Assembly (NCBI RefSeq): GCF_910594985.1
Contig: NZ_CAJVCE010000004.1
Span: forward strand, 361,933-425,932
Origin: Paenibacillus allorhizosphaerae
GTDB lineage: Bacteria > Bacillota > Bacilli > Paenibacillales > NBRC-103111
Direction of reading: 5' to 3'
Length of the DNA: 64,000 nucleotides
Shown: piece by piece, positions 8,714-17,843 of the stretch
Layout of the letters: each line of letters opens with the position of its first letter
Numbering within the stretch: position 1 is the first letter of the stretch
The notes under the pieces: model-generated
Databases searched by the model: none
What the model was told of the DNA's origin: nothing
The model's input: only the letters and a program-made list of their open reading frames with translations
Program-made: the position numbers and the translations under genes

Positions 8714-9850
8714 ATGAACACAACGATGGCCGTCGCGGATGAAGAACGCGCCAAGAAGCAAGGAATCCGGCGGGCAATCCTCGGTTTCGTCCTCGTCATG
8801 ATCGCGTTAACGTTTTTTTCGAATACGCTGCTGAGCCTATCGCTCGCAGAGGTTACAGTCGAGCAAGCCGCAGCCGGCATATTGTCGCACGAGGTTTCCG
8901 GCTCGGGCACGGTGGAGGCTGCGCAAACAGCCGATTTGTACGTCGAGACGAACTGGGCCGTACAGGAGGTGAGAGTCGAAGTCGGAGACAAAATCAAGGC
9001 CGGCCAGGAACTGGCGGTGCTTAAAACGAGAGAAGCCGAGGATTCGCTGAAAGACAACGAAGCGAGATACGAGCAAAAGCAATTGAGCCTGCAGAAGCTG
9101 CAGGACAGCTATGCGGAAGCGATCCGCAGTGCGGACGACAAGCAACTGCGCAACATCGCCCGCGATATCGAAACGACGAAGCTGGATATGCAAATTCTCG
9201 AGCGGCAAAACGCCAATTCGCGGCGCCAGCTCGCGGAATTTTCAAGGATTACGGCTCCGGTTGCCGGGATCGTCACCGAAGTGAATGCGATCAAGGGAGC
9301 TCCGGTCCAAAGCGGAAAAGCGGCCGTGCGTATCGCCGACTTGTCGAAAGGACTAAAGCTGAAAGCGACGATCGCGAGCGTCAAAGCGCAGTACGTGAAC
9401 ACCGGCGACGAGACCGAATTGATCTTCTCCGCACTGAACAACGCGAGAATCATAGCGACGGTCATCGATATCCGGGATGCGGTCAGCTCTTCCGGCGCCT
9501 CCGCGTCGTCCGGGCAAGAACGAAAGGAGCTGACCTTCTTGCTGCATGACGAACGCCTGAAAGGCGGGGAAACCGGCGAGTTCAACATCGTCAAAAAAAC
9601 GTCCACGTTTCGTGCGCTGCTGCCGAGCGATGCGATCCGGGAAGATGACCAAGGCAAATATATCCTGATCGTCAAGGAAAAAAAAGGACCGCTCGGCAGC
9701 GAATACGCTGCGCAGCGAGCTTCCGTTCAAACCGGAGACGCTGATGACAGCAAGACATCCATCGACAACGGCGTTACGCCGCTCGATAAAGTGATCGTCT
9801 CCAGCAGCAAGCCGGTTGCCGATGGAGAACGGGTGCTTCTAACCGACTGA
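8714..9850 (+). CDS. HlyD/MacA-like efflux adaptor protein
   Basis: A 378-residue membrane-anchored adaptor of the membrane-fusion (HlyD/MacA/YknX) class, which in Firmicutes works outside the membrane with an ABC exporter. A single N-terminal membrane segment lies at about residues 18-40. It is followed by the first half of a lipoyl-like domain (VRVEVGDKIKAGQELAVLKT), a helical coiled-coil hairpin from about 115 to 180, the second half (ITAPVAGIVTEVNAIKG) and beta-barrel domains. The start at 8714 follows TAGGAGGAACAATCA. The next gene encodes a MacB-like permease, its expected partner, but no exporter ATPase gene accompanies them. Placed between importer permeases and the importer's binding protein, which is unusual. 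Confidence 0.88.
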   Translation: MNTTMAVADEERAKKQGIRRAILGFVLVMIALTFFSNTLLSLSLAEVTVEQAAAGILSHEVSGSGTVEAAQTADLYVETNWAVQEVRVEVGDKIKAGQELAVLKTREAEDSLKDNEARYEQKQLSLQKLQDSYAEAIRSADDKQLRNIARDIETTKLDMQILERQNANSRRQLAEFSRITAPVAGIVTEVNAIKGAPVQSGKAAVRIADLSKGLKLKATIASVKAQYVNTGDETELIFSALNNARIIATVIDIRDAVSSSGASASSGQERKELTFLLHDERLKGGETGEFNIVKKTSTFRALLPSDAIREDDQGKYILIVKEKKGPLGSEYAAQRASVQTGDADDSKTSIDNGVTPLDKVIVSSSKPVADGERVLLTD

Positions 9851-9879
9851 ACATAAAGATTCCTAAGGAGATATGCGCT

Positions 9880-11271
9880 ATGCTGCGTTCCCGATTAGCC
9901 GATTGGATGGTGTTTGTCGGCGTGCTGCTGACGTTGGCAAGCGTAGGACTGTTATCGTCCGTGCTTGCCGACTGGGAGCATGCAAACGGCTCCCGCCGGA
10001 TGCAGAAGCTGACGGTGAACGTCGACCGGTCCGCCGCTTCCTCCGGCTCCGCCGGTCTCGAGCTGAAAGAAGCCGAGCAGCTGGCGAATAAGTGGAGTCC
10101 GCTGCCGATCGCTTTGTCGGCGAAAGGACAAACCGGTGCGGTGTTCGGCAACGTCACGTTGAACAGCGACGTGTTCGGCGTGAACGCAAACTACCGCGAT
10201 TTTGCCGAATTGAAAATGAAAACCGGCACGTCCATCTTGCAAACCTCCGTCGCCGAACACAGCCGCGTCGCGGTCATCAGCGCACAGGTGGCCGATAAGC
10301 TGTTCCGTTCCGCTCAGGTTGTCGGCAAAACGATCGAGCTGTACGGCGTCCCCTTTACCATCATCGGCGTGTATGACAATAACGTCTCCCTGCTGCGGCA
10401 CATGTCCGATGACGGCGTCCCGGACGTGCTGATTCCGGTTACCGCCATGTTCGACGTGAACCGCGATGCGCGAATCGATACGGTGCAGCTGGCAGCGAAG
10501 CCGGACGCAGCCATTCGCGGGGAAGCTCAAGCAAAAGATGCGCTCAGGGCCATCGGCGCAAATCCGTCGCTGTACCGAATTGAAAACGACTTACTGGCGC
10601 ATGTACGGATCACGCAATGGCGGGCGCTGCTGCTGTTCGCCTGTGGGGCTATCGCCCTCCTCCTGCTCTTGCGGCTGATATTCCGGCAATGCGTGGCGGT
10701 CTATGCGTCGCTGCGCCGCAAGCTGTCGACGCACGACTGGCCCGATGCGATTCGGGACGAACGACGCCTGCTGCTGAAATGCAGCTTCGCCGTCCTTGCG
10801 ATGGCCGCCTGTGCCGCGGGTTTGTGGGAGTTGATCCGGTTCCGCCCTTACATTCCGCTGGATTGGATACCGGAGCAAATCATCGATGTATCGTTTTATA
10901 TGGAAAAGCTGCGGAGCTTATGGCAGCAGCAGGCGGCGCAATCGGGATATGTCCCCTCGCCGCATGAGCTGCTGGCCGGCGCCGCAGGACAGCTTGCAGG
11001 AGGGCTGTTTTTCACAGGCGCAGTACTCGGCTTGCCTTTGTTCCTGCTCGGCGTCCGTTTATGGGCGATGGGTAGGATGTCCGTCTCCGTACAGCTGCAG
11101 CGGCTGTTTCTCTATATGCCGGTTACCGCCGCCGCCCGCTGGGCGGGCACGGATTATCGGATCGACCCGCTGGAATATGCGGTGTTCTGCGTTTTATTTA
11201 TCGTCGCGATTTTCCATTCTGACAAAAAACTTAAAGGAGTGAAATATTCACATGCTGAATATCACAGTTAA
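9880..11271 (+). CDS. MacB/FtsX-like ABC permease with extracellular core domain
   Basis: A 463-residue membrane protein resembling the permease half of MacB-type exporters. One hydrophobic helix (about residues 10-28) is followed by an extracellular MacB-PCD-like domain, seen in NSDVFGVNANYRDF, SRVAVISAQVADKLF and VVGKTIELYGVPFTIIGVYD. The C-terminal half holds about four hydrophobic segments, near residues 245-265, 300-318, 365-390 and 435-455. There is no nucleotide-binding domain. The ATG at 9880 follows TAAGGAGATATGCGCT. Its end overlaps the binding-protein start by 20 bases. With the upstream adaptor it could form a mechanotransmission-type machine, but the ATPase would have to come from elsewhere. 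Divergent from the family outside the core, so the class call is moderate. Confidence 0.75.
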   Translation: MLRSRLADWMVFVGVLLTLASVGLLSSVLADWEHANGSRRMQKLTVNVDRSAASSGSAGLELKEAEQLANKWSPLPIALSAKGQTGAVFGNVTLNSDVFGVNANYRDFAELKMKTGTSILQTSVAEHSRVAVISAQVADKLFRSAQVVGKTIELYGVPFTIIGVYDNNVSLLRHMSDDGVPDVLIPVTAMFDVNRDARIDTVQLAAKPDAAIRGEAQAKDALRAIGANPSLYRIENDLLAHVRITQWRALLLFACGAIALLLLLRLIFRQCVAVYASLRRKLSTHDWPDAIRDERRLLLKCSFAVLAMAACAAGLWELIRFRPYIPLDWIPEQIIDVSFYMEKLRSLWQQQAAQSGYVPSPHELLAGAAGQLAGGLFFTGAVLGLPLFLLGVRLWAMGRMSVSVQLQRLFLYMPVTAAARWAGTDYRIDPLEYAVFCVLFIVAIFHSDKKLKGVKYSHAEYHS

Positions 11272-12676
11272 ACCATCGGTCACTACATGCGCTCTCGTTT
11301 CCATGCTTGCCCTTACCGCGTGCTCGGGAAATCAGGCCGCTCCCCCTTCCGCTAATAACGGAGACGGCAGCACGCCGTCCGATACGGGAACGAAAACCGT
11401 CACGTTGTCCGTCATGACGTCGGATCGTTTTCTTGAACTGGCCAAACAGCAATTCGAGCAAGCGCATCCCAACATTAAAATCGATATCAAAGAATATGTG
11501 GCGGCCCCGCCGGCTCCGGCAGCAGGCAAAGGACAAAATATGGTTATCATGGGCAAACCCGATCCGAAAAATATCGAGAAATTCGTCAGCTCGGTAGGCG
11601 CGGAGCTCATGAGCGGCAAGGCATCGGATCTGATCGTCATGAGCGGACTGCCGTACAAGAAGTATGCCGACAAGAAGCTTTTGGAAAACATCAGCGACCT
11701 GATGAGCAAAGACGCCGCATTCCAAAAAGACAATTACTATTCGAGCGTATTTGATGCGATGAAGTACAATGGCGCTTTGTATACCGTCCCGGTCAAGGTC
11801 GGATTAAACATGTGGCTCGGCAACCAGGCCGTGCTAAGCGGCGAAAAAATCGACGACAACAAATGGACGTGGGCCGATTTCAAAAAAATAGCGGGCAATT
11901 GGCTGACGGACAAAAACAATGACGGAAAGCCCGATACGTATCCGCTCGGTAAAATTGAACCCGATCAGTTGATCACGACCATGCTCGGCAGCAGCTTCAC
12001 CAAGTTCGTCGATACGGGCGGAAAGAAGGCAAAGTTTGATACGCCGGAATTCGTCAACCTGCTGAAGCTGGCAAAATCGATGTACGACGATAAAATCATT
12101 CCGACCGACAATGTCGACAACGTCGTCATCCAGCCGAAATCGAACATTTTGATGTATATGGATATGTACTCACTGCCGAAGATGTCGTTTGATGGCAAAG
12201 CGGGCTATTATAATTTGCCGTCCGAAAACGAATCGAAAGGGACTGCCTTCACGACCCCCATGCCCATCGCCATCAACAGCAAATCGGCGAACAAGAAGGA
12301 AGCGTGGGAGTTCATCAAGTTTCTGTTGTCCGATGAAATACAGGCGGCTAAAGAATTGAACGGCTTTGCCGTCAACAAGAACGGAGCGAAGGCGCAGCTG
12401 AATAGCTTAAAAACGTTAGGTACGGGCGAAGGCGGAGCCGGAAAAGGAATGCGCCTCAATCTGAACGGCAAAGAAATCGCGCTGCAAGCCGCCACCGATC
12501 AGGAAATCGCCGCCATGGAGAAAGTGCTGAACAACATCAAGGTATACGCCGAAAACGATTCGAAAATTACGACGATCGTCTCGGAGGAAACCGCTCCGTT
12601 CTTCCAAGGTCAAAAATCGGCGGAAGAAGTCGCCAAAGTCATTCAAAACAAAGTCAGCACCTACTTGCAAGAATAA
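11252..12676 (+). CDS. ABC transporter substrate-binding lipoprotein (family 1)
   Basis: A 474-residue extracellular solute-binding protein of the carbohydrate class. The N-terminus is a lipoprotein signal with lipobox LTAC, so Cys24 should be lipidated and the protein tethered outside the membrane. The mature part has the family pattern: VTLSVMTSDRFLELAKQQFE, FEQAHPNIKIDI, a YNGALYTVPV segment near residue 170, and KEAWEFIKFLLSDEIQAA near residue 350. A Pro/Ala-rich insert (AAPPAPAAGKGQ) near residue 85 is odd for the family. The ATG at 11252 follows AAAGGAGTGAAATATTCAC and overlaps the preceding gene. It should serve the two permeases at the head of the operon. Confidence 0.92.
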   Translation: MLNITVKPSVTTCALVSMLALTACSGNQAAPPSANNGDGSTPSDTGTKTVTLSVMTSDRFLELAKQQFEQAHPNIKIDIKEYVAAPPAPAAGKGQNMVIMGKPDPKNIEKFVSSVGAELMSGKASDLIVMSGLPYKKYADKKLLENISDLMSKDAAFQKDNYYSSVFDAMKYNGALYTVPVKVGLNMWLGNQAVLSGEKIDDNKWTWADFKKIAGNWLTDKNNDGKPDTYPLGKIEPDQLITTMLGSSFTKFVDTGGKKAKFDTPEFVNLLKLAKSMYDDKIIPTDNVDNVVIQPKSNILMYMDMYSLPKMSFDGKAGYYNLPSENESKGTAFTTPMPIAINSKSANKKEAWEFIKFLLSDEIQAAKELNGFAVNKNGAKAQLNSLKTLGTGEGGAGKGMRLNLNGKEIALQAATDQEIAAMEKVLNNIKVYAENDSKITTIVSEETAPFFQGQKSAEEVAKVIQNKVSTYLQE

Positions 12677-12786
12677 AATCGCAAGCACTCGCACAACCCG
12701 GCCCGTCTACAACAAGGGGTTATGGATCCGCTCCCGTTAACGAGTCAAGCTGCCTTGCGATTTGCGGATAAGGAGGATCATCCATC

Positions 12787-14949
12787 ATGAATATTCGTCG
12801 ACATATCGTCACATGCTTCATTTTGCTACTGCTCATGTATAGCACGGCTCATCCGGGTTCGGTTCAGGCCGACTCCGGGGATGCCCCGTCTCCGGCGGAG
12901 GATACAACCGAAGCGCAGGTCATCCGCCCCATCGTACTGGGGAAAGCCGATATCGGAGAAGCAAGCTCCATGGAATTGAAAGATGTCATGCTGCTTCCCG
13001 GCGACAATGACGGCACGGTTTCTTTTACTTTGGCCGTCAACAACGGCGGGCCGGGCGACCTCGATTTTATGAATTATTGGATCCGCCTGCAGTCCGCTGC
13101 AGGCAACCCGTTCACCGTCAACCTGCTGCCGCAGGTTAAAGATAAAAACCGGATTCCGGCTTATACGAGTCAGGAGTTTCATTTCTATGCGAAAGTAAAC
13201 CGTACGACCAAGCTCCAGGACCTTGTATTCACCTTGATTCAGTTGGACTTTTCCGTAGCCGGCTTCGAAAAAGTAATCGGCCGGATTACAGCTCCCGATA
13301 GCTACAGCTTTGTGACGCCAGCCGGGAAGGAAGGCAGCCTCGACATCGGAGACATTCCGTTTATCGGCAAAATCGCCCGCGCCGCCGTCAGCCGTAACGA
13401 CGATTATTACTTGCCGTCGCTATATTTCGAAATGACGGATGTCGGCACGAAAGGCACGAAACTGCCGGACCTCGCCTACTTTATTCGCACGAAGCAGGGT
13501 CAGACGTATCCGCTGCAATCGACCGTCTTTACGAAGGATGCCGACATTCAGCCTCTAGACAAAAAAGAAGGGTTGCTTACCGGGTCCATTCCGCGAGAAG
13601 CCGGAGCGGACGGCTGGCAGCTTGTGATCGCGCAGCCTGCCGGCGGGAACGGCATCGGCGAAAGCGTGATGCTGCCCGTCGCATTTTTCGAAGTGCCGGC
13701 AGCAGTTGCGGCGGACGTCTCGATCGGCAACGATTACGACTTCGCGAGCAAATCGGGGACGTATACGGCCCGGTTGACATCGCTGCAGCGTTTGCCATGG
13801 GACGATCAAGATATTTTGGCGGCGACGATGACGTTGACCAACAACGGAAGCGAGCCGCTTCCAGTCCCGAACCTGCAAGGCTATTTCAAACTGGACGATA
13901 CCGTTACGATCGAAGCGCAATTCATTCGCAATGACCGGGTGATCAGCCTGCTGCCCGGAAAAGAAATCAGCGTTCAGATCGCCGGCAAAATCCCTTACAC
14001 CGGCGAATTCCAGTCCATACAGCTTTATTTGCAAGAAAAAGAAGCGGATAACAAAGTCAAAGATTTGCTTACGTTCCATCATAACCGCGAGCTGATGAAT
14101 ATGACGGTGATCCCGGCAAACGGAACGAGAACGCTGACCGATATCGGCTACAGCGCCGCGTATACGATACGCGCCGTTCACACGTTCCAAGGCAATAACA
14201 CCGATCTATTCGCGGTTCAGATGGATGTCGAAAATTTGGAAAAGCGATCCGCCGATCTTCGAAGGCAGGTTGCGCAATTTCAGGCTGCAGACGGAACCGT
14301 ATTCCCCGCAAGCATAACGGAAGTCGGCAAGATCAATCCCCGAGGAAAGGCGCTGCAATCGGTCTGGACCACCCTTCCCAAAGACTTTGACACGGAGGGG
14401 ATACAGCTGATCATCGGCGATGAAGTGTCCGTCCTCCCCCCTTCAGGCTCGGGCTCGAATGAGGGGGCCAGGTTGGAAGGCTATGTCAATGCCGTGTCTT
14501 TCCAGCTGCCTGCGGAGCGAAAAGAACCGAAAGCCGGTTTCGCCGACCTGGAAATATATCCTTACTCGATCACATTAAGCCATATCGGAACGCAAATGGA
14601 TTTTACCACCGGCAAGGTGCAGCTCAGCTTCGATTACGAATTGAATAAAAACGCTCTTGTCGAGGCGGACATGAAGGACCACAAGCTGATTGTCGAGCTC
14701 AAGGACGAGCTTTTCGAGAGCGGGAAAGAAATTGTCATCAGCGAAACTTACGATTTGAATGGAACGGACGCTTCCAAGTCGCTGCAGCTTGGATCGCACG
14801 ATGCGGCTATCTCGTACACGAACAAAGACAAGATTTATAACATCAAGGATATGAAATCGTACCAATTGAACGTCTACCACCAGTTTCAGAACGGACAAAA
14901 GAAATTGCTCGCTACCAAAGAACTGGAATGGTTCATTTACGCCGACTGA
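12787..14949 (+). CDS. Large secreted protein of unknown function in the transporter operon
   Basis: A 720-residue protein with a clear signal peptide (hydrophobic residues 9-22, cleavage likely after VQA near residue 28) and no later membrane segment, SLH domain or sortase motif. The mature part is acidic and seems mostly beta-stranded; several stretches look alike in layout (a TLTNNG/AVNNGG phrase followed by strand-rich sequence), near residues 75-175, 320-420 and 470-560, as in tandem Ig-like or DUF4352-like sandwiches. I do not recognise the family. The ATG at 12787 follows ATAAGGAGGATCATCCATC. It is the last gene before the two-component system and about 110 bases after the binding protein, so it probably belongs to the same operon and may be an extracellular partner of the adaptor or binding protein. 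Confidence 0.7.
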   Translation: MNIRRHIVTCFILLLLMYSTAHPGSVQADSGDAPSPAEDTTEAQVIRPIVLGKADIGEASSMELKDVMLLPGDNDGTVSFTLAVNNGGPGDLDFMNYWIRLQSAAGNPFTVNLLPQVKDKNRIPAYTSQEFHFYAKVNRTTKLQDLVFTLIQLDFSVAGFEKVIGRITAPDSYSFVTPAGKEGSLDIGDIPFIGKIARAAVSRNDDYYLPSLYFEMTDVGTKGTKLPDLAYFIRTKQGQTYPLQSTVFTKDADIQPLDKKEGLLTGSIPREAGADGWQLVIAQPAGGNGIGESVMLPVAFFEVPAAVAADVSIGNDYDFASKSGTYTARLTSLQRLPWDDQDILAATMTLTNNGSEPLPVPNLQGYFKLDDTVTIEAQFIRNDRVISLLPGKEISVQIAGKIPYTGEFQSIQLYLQEKEADNKVKDLLTFHHNRELMNMTVIPANGTRTLTDIGYSAAYTIRAVHTFQGNNTDLFAVQMDVENLEKRSADLRRQVAQFQAADGTVFPASITEVGKINPRGKALQSVWTTLPKDFDTEGIQLIIGDEVSVLPPSGSGSNEGARLEGYVNAVSFQLPAERKEPKAGFADLEIYPYSITLSHIGTQMDFTTGKVQLSFDYELNKNALVEADMKDHKLIVELKDELFESGKEIVISETYDLNGTDASKSLQLGSHDAAISYTNKDKIYNIKDMKSYQLNVYHQFQNGQKKLLATKELEWFIYAD

Positions 14950-15080
14950 TTCCTGCTGAAAACGATTGGAAAAGAAATAATAAAATGGGTATGATCCGTT
15001 TTTTTTAATCTATCTTTCATCTTTTCCCATTATACTGAAACCACGTATCCGGTCGGGCGACGCAAACAGGGGGAAGACCA

Positions 15081-15785
15081 ATGAAAATACTCGTTGTCGA
15101 AGACGACGTCCATTTGCTCAAAACGATTCAAACCTTGCTGGAGGAAGAAGGTTATCAGGTCGACCCGACGAGCTGCGGCGAGGAAGGCTGCTATTTGGCG
15201 GAACAAGGCATTTACGATCTGCTCGTGCTTGATCTGATGCTGCCTGGAATGGACGGCTTCCACATTGTACGCAACGTTCGCGCCAAACAAGTCCTTACGC
15301 CGATCTTGTTTCTCACGGCGCGAGACAGCGCCCAGGATATCGTGAAAGGCCTGGATTCGGGAGCCGACGATTACATGACCAAGCCGTTCGAGGTGCCGGA
15401 GCTGCTGGCCCGGGTACGCGCCCTGCTGCGAAGACGCGGACCGGTCGACAACGAGGGCGGGCTTTCCTATCAAAGACTTGTCTTGATTACAAGAACGAAA
15501 GAAGCGTTCATCGGCGGAGACAAGGTCGAGCTAACCCAAAAGGAATTCGAGCTGCTCGAGTATTTCCTGCGCAATCGGGAGCAAATATTGACCCGGGAGC
15601 AAATATGTACTCGGGTATGGGGGCTCGATTCCGATGTCGGTTCGAATGTAGTCGAGGTGTATATTTATTATTTGCGGAAAAAGCTAAAGGCGTTCGATTA
15701 CGATCATATCATTCAAACGGTTCGAAACGTCGGTTACATGTTAAAGGAGAATACGGCATGTTCAGGAAAATCCGTACCCGGCTGA
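15081..15785 (+). CDS. OmpR/PhoB-family response regulator
   Basis: A 234-residue two-component response regulator that should bind DNA. The receiver domain (residues 1-118) has the acidic pair ED at 7-8, the phospho-acceptor Asp51 in LLVLDLMLPGMDG, and the conserved Lys in ADDYMTKPFE. A winged-helix DNA-binding domain follows (about 128-225), with LTQKEFELLEYFLRNREQ and VVEVYIYYLRKKL. The ATG at 15081 follows AGGGGGAAGACC. Its last 28 bases overlap the kinase gene, so the two are translationally coupled. Its position directly after the hybrid transporter operon suggests it controls that operon or reports on it; this is inference, and I see no direct-repeat site upstream of 6764 that I can assign. 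Confidence 0.94.
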   Translation: MKILVVEDDVHLLKTIQTLLEEEGYQVDPTSCGEEGCYLAEQGIYDLLVLDLMLPGMDGFHIVRNVRAKQVLTPILFLTARDSAQDIVKGLDSGADDYMTKPFEVPELLARVRALLRRRGPVDNEGGLSYQRLVLITRTKEAFIGGDKVELTQKEFELLEYFLRNREQILTREQICTRVWGLDSDVGSNVVEVYIYYLRKKLKAFDYDHIIQTVRNVGYMLKENTACSGKSVPG

Positions 15786-17149
15786 CGGTACTCAATGCGG
15801 CCGTTTTCTTCATCATCCTCGCCTGCCTCGGCTTGATCGTATATACCGATCTGCGCCACCAGCTGTATGTCAAAGTGGATGAGTCGCTGCGGGCAAGATT
15901 GCAGGGCGTTCAAGTGTTTTACGCTTCCTTCGATTCCGATGCCCAGGGTGACCGCGAAGCAACCAATCTCCCCGGAGGCGCAGGCAAAAGAACGATGATC
16001 CAAATTCAAGGCATTGACCCGCGGGTGTTCCTGGTGCTATGGGACGAAAACGGCACGCCTGTTCCGGTTTTGGCCGGAACCCATTATGACGAAGCGGTAG
16101 ATGTTTTCAAACCGTACCGGTCGATCCGCACGCCGGAAACGGTCAAAGTCGGTGATCATTATTATCGTATGATCGGGGCCGATTATGATTCGTCTTCGAG
16201 CATGAGTCTGAAAATACTGTCGGACCTGTCCCGCGTGAAGGATTTAAACCCGGGCTTCCAGTCGCCGGCAGCGAGCCCTGTCACGTCGCGAATTGTTTCC
16301 GTTCAAGCGATCGGTATCGTCGATTCCGAGCAGAACATATTGAAGAAATTGCTCGAGCTGATGTTGTTCGGCATTGTGGGAGGCGGCGTGGTGACGGTAT
16401 TGGCAGGGATGTATTTGGCGAATCAAGCCTTGCTGCCGATTCGGCGCTCGTGGGATAAGCAGCAGCAATTCGTGGCCGATGCGTCGCATGAGCTGCGGAT
16501 GCCGCTGTCGATCATTCGGGCGAATGCGGAGCTTGTCTTCCGCCATCCGAACCGTTCTATCCTGGACATGAGCGAGCCGCTGTCCATGGTGCTTTCCGAA
16601 TCGATAAGGATGGGCAAGCTGACCGACCAGCTGCTGACGCTGGCCCGTGCCGATTCCAATCAAGAAGAACTCATTCTCAAGCCGCTGTGGATTGATGAAA
16701 TCATTCATGAAGTAACGCAAAAATTCGAACCGCTCGCCGAGCTGAAACAGCAGCGATTGGAGATGCAACTCGAAAGCGGACTGGAAATGTGGGGAGACCG
16801 AGAACGGCTGCATCAACTGTTCGTCATTTTGCTCGACAACAGCATGAAGTTTACCCCGGAGAACGGCGTGATCCGGATCATCGCCCACAAACATAGTCAG
16901 CATGTTGAGATTGCGGTGGAAGATACCGGAATCGGAATTGAAGCGGTAGATTTATCGCGCGTCTTTGACCGTTTCTACCGGGGGGACAAATCGCGAAGCC
17001 GCCATACGGGAGGAACCGGTCTGGGCCTTGCGATAGCCAATTGGATCGTTACCAGGCACGGCGGGGACATCACCGCGGCTAGCGTTCCCGGACAAGGAAC
17101 GACGATCACGCTTCGTCTTCCTGCGCCGCAAAGGAAAGCATATCATTGA
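15758..17149 (+). CDS. Membrane sensor histidine kinase
   Basis: A 463-residue kinase, partner of the preceding response regulator. Membrane segments lie at about residues 11-31 and 200-222 and flank an extracellular sensor region of about 165 residues that matches no domain I know. Then come the dimerisation helix with the phospho-acceptor His244 ([21 protein letters not shown]) and the ATP-binding domain with [19 protein letters not shown] and [10 protein letters not shown] boxes. There is little or no room for a normal HAMP domain between the second membrane helix and the His box. The ATG at 15758 follows TTAAAGGAGAATACGGC; longer frames upstream lie inside the regulator gene. A strong terminator follows. 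Confidence 0.94.
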   Translation: MFRKIRTRLTVLNAAVFFIILACLGLIVYTDLRHQLYVKVDESLRARLQGVQVFYASFDSDAQGDREATNLPGGAGKRTMIQIQGIDPRVFLVLWDENGTPVPVLAGTHYDEAVDVFKPYRSIRTPETVKVGDHYYRMIGADYDSSSSMSLKILSDLSRVKDLNPGFQSPAASPVTSRIVSVQAIGIVDSEQNILKKLLELMLFGIVGGGVVTVLAGMYLANQALLPIRRSWDKQQQFVADASHELRMPLSIIRANAELVFRHPNRSILDMSEPLSMVLSESIRMGKLTDQLLTLARADSNQEELILKPLWIDEIIHEVTQKFEPLAELKQQRLEMQLESGLEMWGDRERLHQLFVILLDNSMKFTPENGVIRIIAHKHSQHVEIAVEDTGIGIEAVDLSRVFDRFYRGDKSRSRHTGGTGLGLAIANWIVTRHGGDITAASVPGQGTTITLRLPAPQRKAYH

Positions 17150-17202
17150 CCCTATGTGATCCAGCGGCCTTGTTAGAGAGGCATACACCCGACATGACAC
17201 AG

Positions 17203-17257
17203 GAAGAAGGCACCATTAGCCGTCGATTGATGGGCTTAGTGGTGTCTTCTTTTTTTA
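17203..17257 (+). terminator. Rho-independent terminator after the two-component system
   Basis: AAGAAGGCACCA pairs with TGGTGTCTTCTT across a long stem that continues through TAGCC/GGCTTA, and a run of seven Ts follows. It lies 53 bases after the kinase stop and closes the plus-strand block that begins at 6764. Confidence 0.85.
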
Positions 17258-17299
17258 ATCATGGAGCTCGTATTACGGAAGTCTGCTTGCGCCGTAGGC

Positions 17300-17626
17300 T
17301 TACGTTTCCTCCACATGTATTAAATACAACTTCTGCTCGAATCCGCCTCGTTCTGCTTTTTTCTTCAGCCTGATTTTTTCAAACTCCTCGACCGATACGC
17401 CTCTACTGTGCAGTACCGCATAGACGAGTTCAACCAAATCGGCCAGCTCTTCTACCTGGTCCACCGCCTCCGCCGAGGTATATTCATCCAGCTCTTCCTG
17501 AAGCTTTTTATCGAGCATTTCGATATATTCCCGTTCGTTGAGCGTGCGCACGACGGCCCGCTTCCCTTTCGCTTCGATGATCTCCGGTATGCGGTCTCTA
17601 ATCAGTTTGTTATAGTTCGTAATCAT
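17300..17626 (-). CDS. MazG-like nucleotide pyrophosphohydrolase (PRA-PH-like)
   Basis: A 108-residue all-alpha protein of the MazG/phosphoribosyl-ATP-pyrophosphohydrolase-like superfamily found as a stand-alone gene in many Bacillales. These enzymes hydrolyse nucleoside triphosphates to monophosphate and pyrophosphate, acting as house-cleaning enzymes; the substrate here is unknown. Visible marks are the N-terminal YNKLIRDRIPEII, the metal-binding acidic pattern KLQEELDEY and VEELADLVELVYAV, and a conserved RGGFEQKLYL near the end. The start at 17626 has AAAGGAGCC upstream. It is a single gene in the gap between two transcription blocks. Confidence 0.88.
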   Translation of the reverse strand: MITNYNKLIRDRIPEIIEAKGKRAVVRTLNEREYIEMLDKKLQEELDEYTSAEAVDQVEELADLVELVYAVLHSRGVSVEEFEKIRLKKKAERGGFEQKLYLIHVEET

Positions 17627-17755
17627 ATATTTAAGAGGCTCCTTTACCTTTATTCAAAAATTATGCCGTTGTCTCTCATTTTATCGAACGTATGTTTCCT
17701 TGTAAAGAACAGAGAATCTGCTTACAGCAACTCACCAGTAGCCAGTGTCAAACGC

Positions 17756-17807
17756 AAAAAAACGCTTCTTCAAGCACCGTGTTTTTGGCACTGAAGAAGC
17801 GTTTTTC
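17756..17807 (-). terminator. Rho-independent terminator after the giant SLH gene
   Basis: AACGCTTCTTCA and TGAAGAAGCGTT form a perfect 12-bp stem with A/T runs on both sides. It lies 37 bases past the SLH gene stop on the minus strand and could also stop read-through on the plus strand. Confidence 0.85.
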
Positions 17808-17843
17808 GTTGACTTGCCGGAGAGAATTGCACCTCTCCCAAAT

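Noticed and set aside
14950..15010. A T-run after the secreted-protein gene as a possible terminator
   Set aside because: No stable stem precedes the T-run, so read-through into the two-component genes is as likely.
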